Below, in pieces: positions 63,966 through 64,000 of a DNA stretch of 64,000 nucleotides; within the stretch, counting starts at the first letter, position 1; every line of letters begins with the position of its first letter. Source of the DNA: Rheinheimera pacifica (lineage in GTDB: Bacteria > Pseudomonadota > Gammaproteobacteria > Enterobacterales > Alteromonadaceae). The notes under the pieces are model-generated. The model made no database searches. It was not told where the DNA came from and was given only the letters and a program-made list of their open reading frames with translations. Location: contig NZ_JANUEM010000008.1 of assembly GCF_024809855.1 (NCBI RefSeq), positions 107,981 to 171,980 on the forward strand, in the 5' to 3' direction. A program made the translations under genes and the position numbers.

Positions 63966-64000
63966 ATGGCGTTCGGTGATCAGATCAATCGCCAAACATC
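63966..64000 (+). CDS. Start of an unidentified gene (cut by window end)
   Basis: ATG preceded by AAGGA at a good distance; the only codons visible read MAFGDQINRQT. Too short for any assignment. Confidence 0.4.
   Translation, partial: MAFGDQINRQT

Overview
The window is chromosomal DNA of a gammaproteobacterium, most probably an Alteromonadales/Chromatiaceae organism of the Rheinheimera-Alishewanella-Arsukibacterium type. This placement is inferred from the style of the RecA, MutS, KdsA and HemA proteins, the pncC-recA and lolB-ispE-prs-rplY-pth-ychF gene orders, and moderate GC; no database search was possible. Most genes are housekeeping. The accessory content is one large contractile-injection locus, a defence-type cassette, a RES/Xre toxin-antitoxin pair and a family of structured extragenic repeats.

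Layout. 1-2347: mutS (minus strand, C-terminus outside the window). 2500-5225: accessory island with a HEPN-like unknown and an AbiEii/AbiEi pair. 5338-8509: three-gene minus-strand operon (DUF1080 hydrolase, GMC oxidoreductase, Tat-exported small subunit) that looks like a 3-keto-glycoside pathway, with LacI-type palindromes upstream. 8862-10465: pncC-recA with a clear LexA box. 10639-11445: solute-binding-like periplasmic protein.

11862-34450: a complete extracellular contractile injection system (eCIS, related to Afp/PVC/AlgoCIS). Nearly every gene overlaps or abuts the next. In order: DUF4255 cap-type protein, an unknown, one sheath, two tube proteins, DUF5908 mini-protein, LysM tube-base adaptor, VgrG-like spike, PAAR tip, gp25, a giant gpJ-like baseplate protein, a fibre-like protein, a second baseplate protein, a tape-measure protein with a 211-residue internal duplication, and an AAA+ ATPase. 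A membrane protein that I read as a degenerate GH18-like barrel with three C-terminal membrane helices follows. Two cargo candidates end the locus; they share a gapless N-terminal leader (27 of the first 47 residues identical) followed by unrelated bodies, one with a DUF4157 HExxH domain. The shared leader is the best candidate loading signal in the window.

35037-42943: acnA, an SPFH protein with a small Arc-type partner, an AEC transporter, a GIY-YIG protein, a RhlE-type helicase, a RES/Xre toxin-antitoxin pair and a parvulin. 43207-47362: agmatine-to-putrescine genes aguBA, a peroxiredoxin and a UbiF-like hydroxylase. 47679-48103: tRNA-Gln (two identical copies), tRNA-Leu and tRNA-Met, with a stable-RNA-type promoter and a terminator. 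48289-53276: ychF, pth, rplY, prs, ispE, lolB. 53363-59567: hemA, prfA, prmC, a REC/HD-GYP regulator, sirB2, kdsA. 59699-63872: M14-type peptidase, alpha/beta hydrolase, HxpB-like phosphatase, TapT-like DTW protein, RluA-family synthase. A partial gene starts at 63966.

The two most unusual signals are: (i) the eCIS tail end (GH18-like membrane protein plus leader-sharing cargos); and (ii) three copies of a roughly 95-bp repeat (one at 42974, an inverted pair at 47402-47604) with an invariant asymmetric internal loop and helices that differ in sequence between copies yet stay complementary, as in a covarying structured RNA or single-stranded DNA element.
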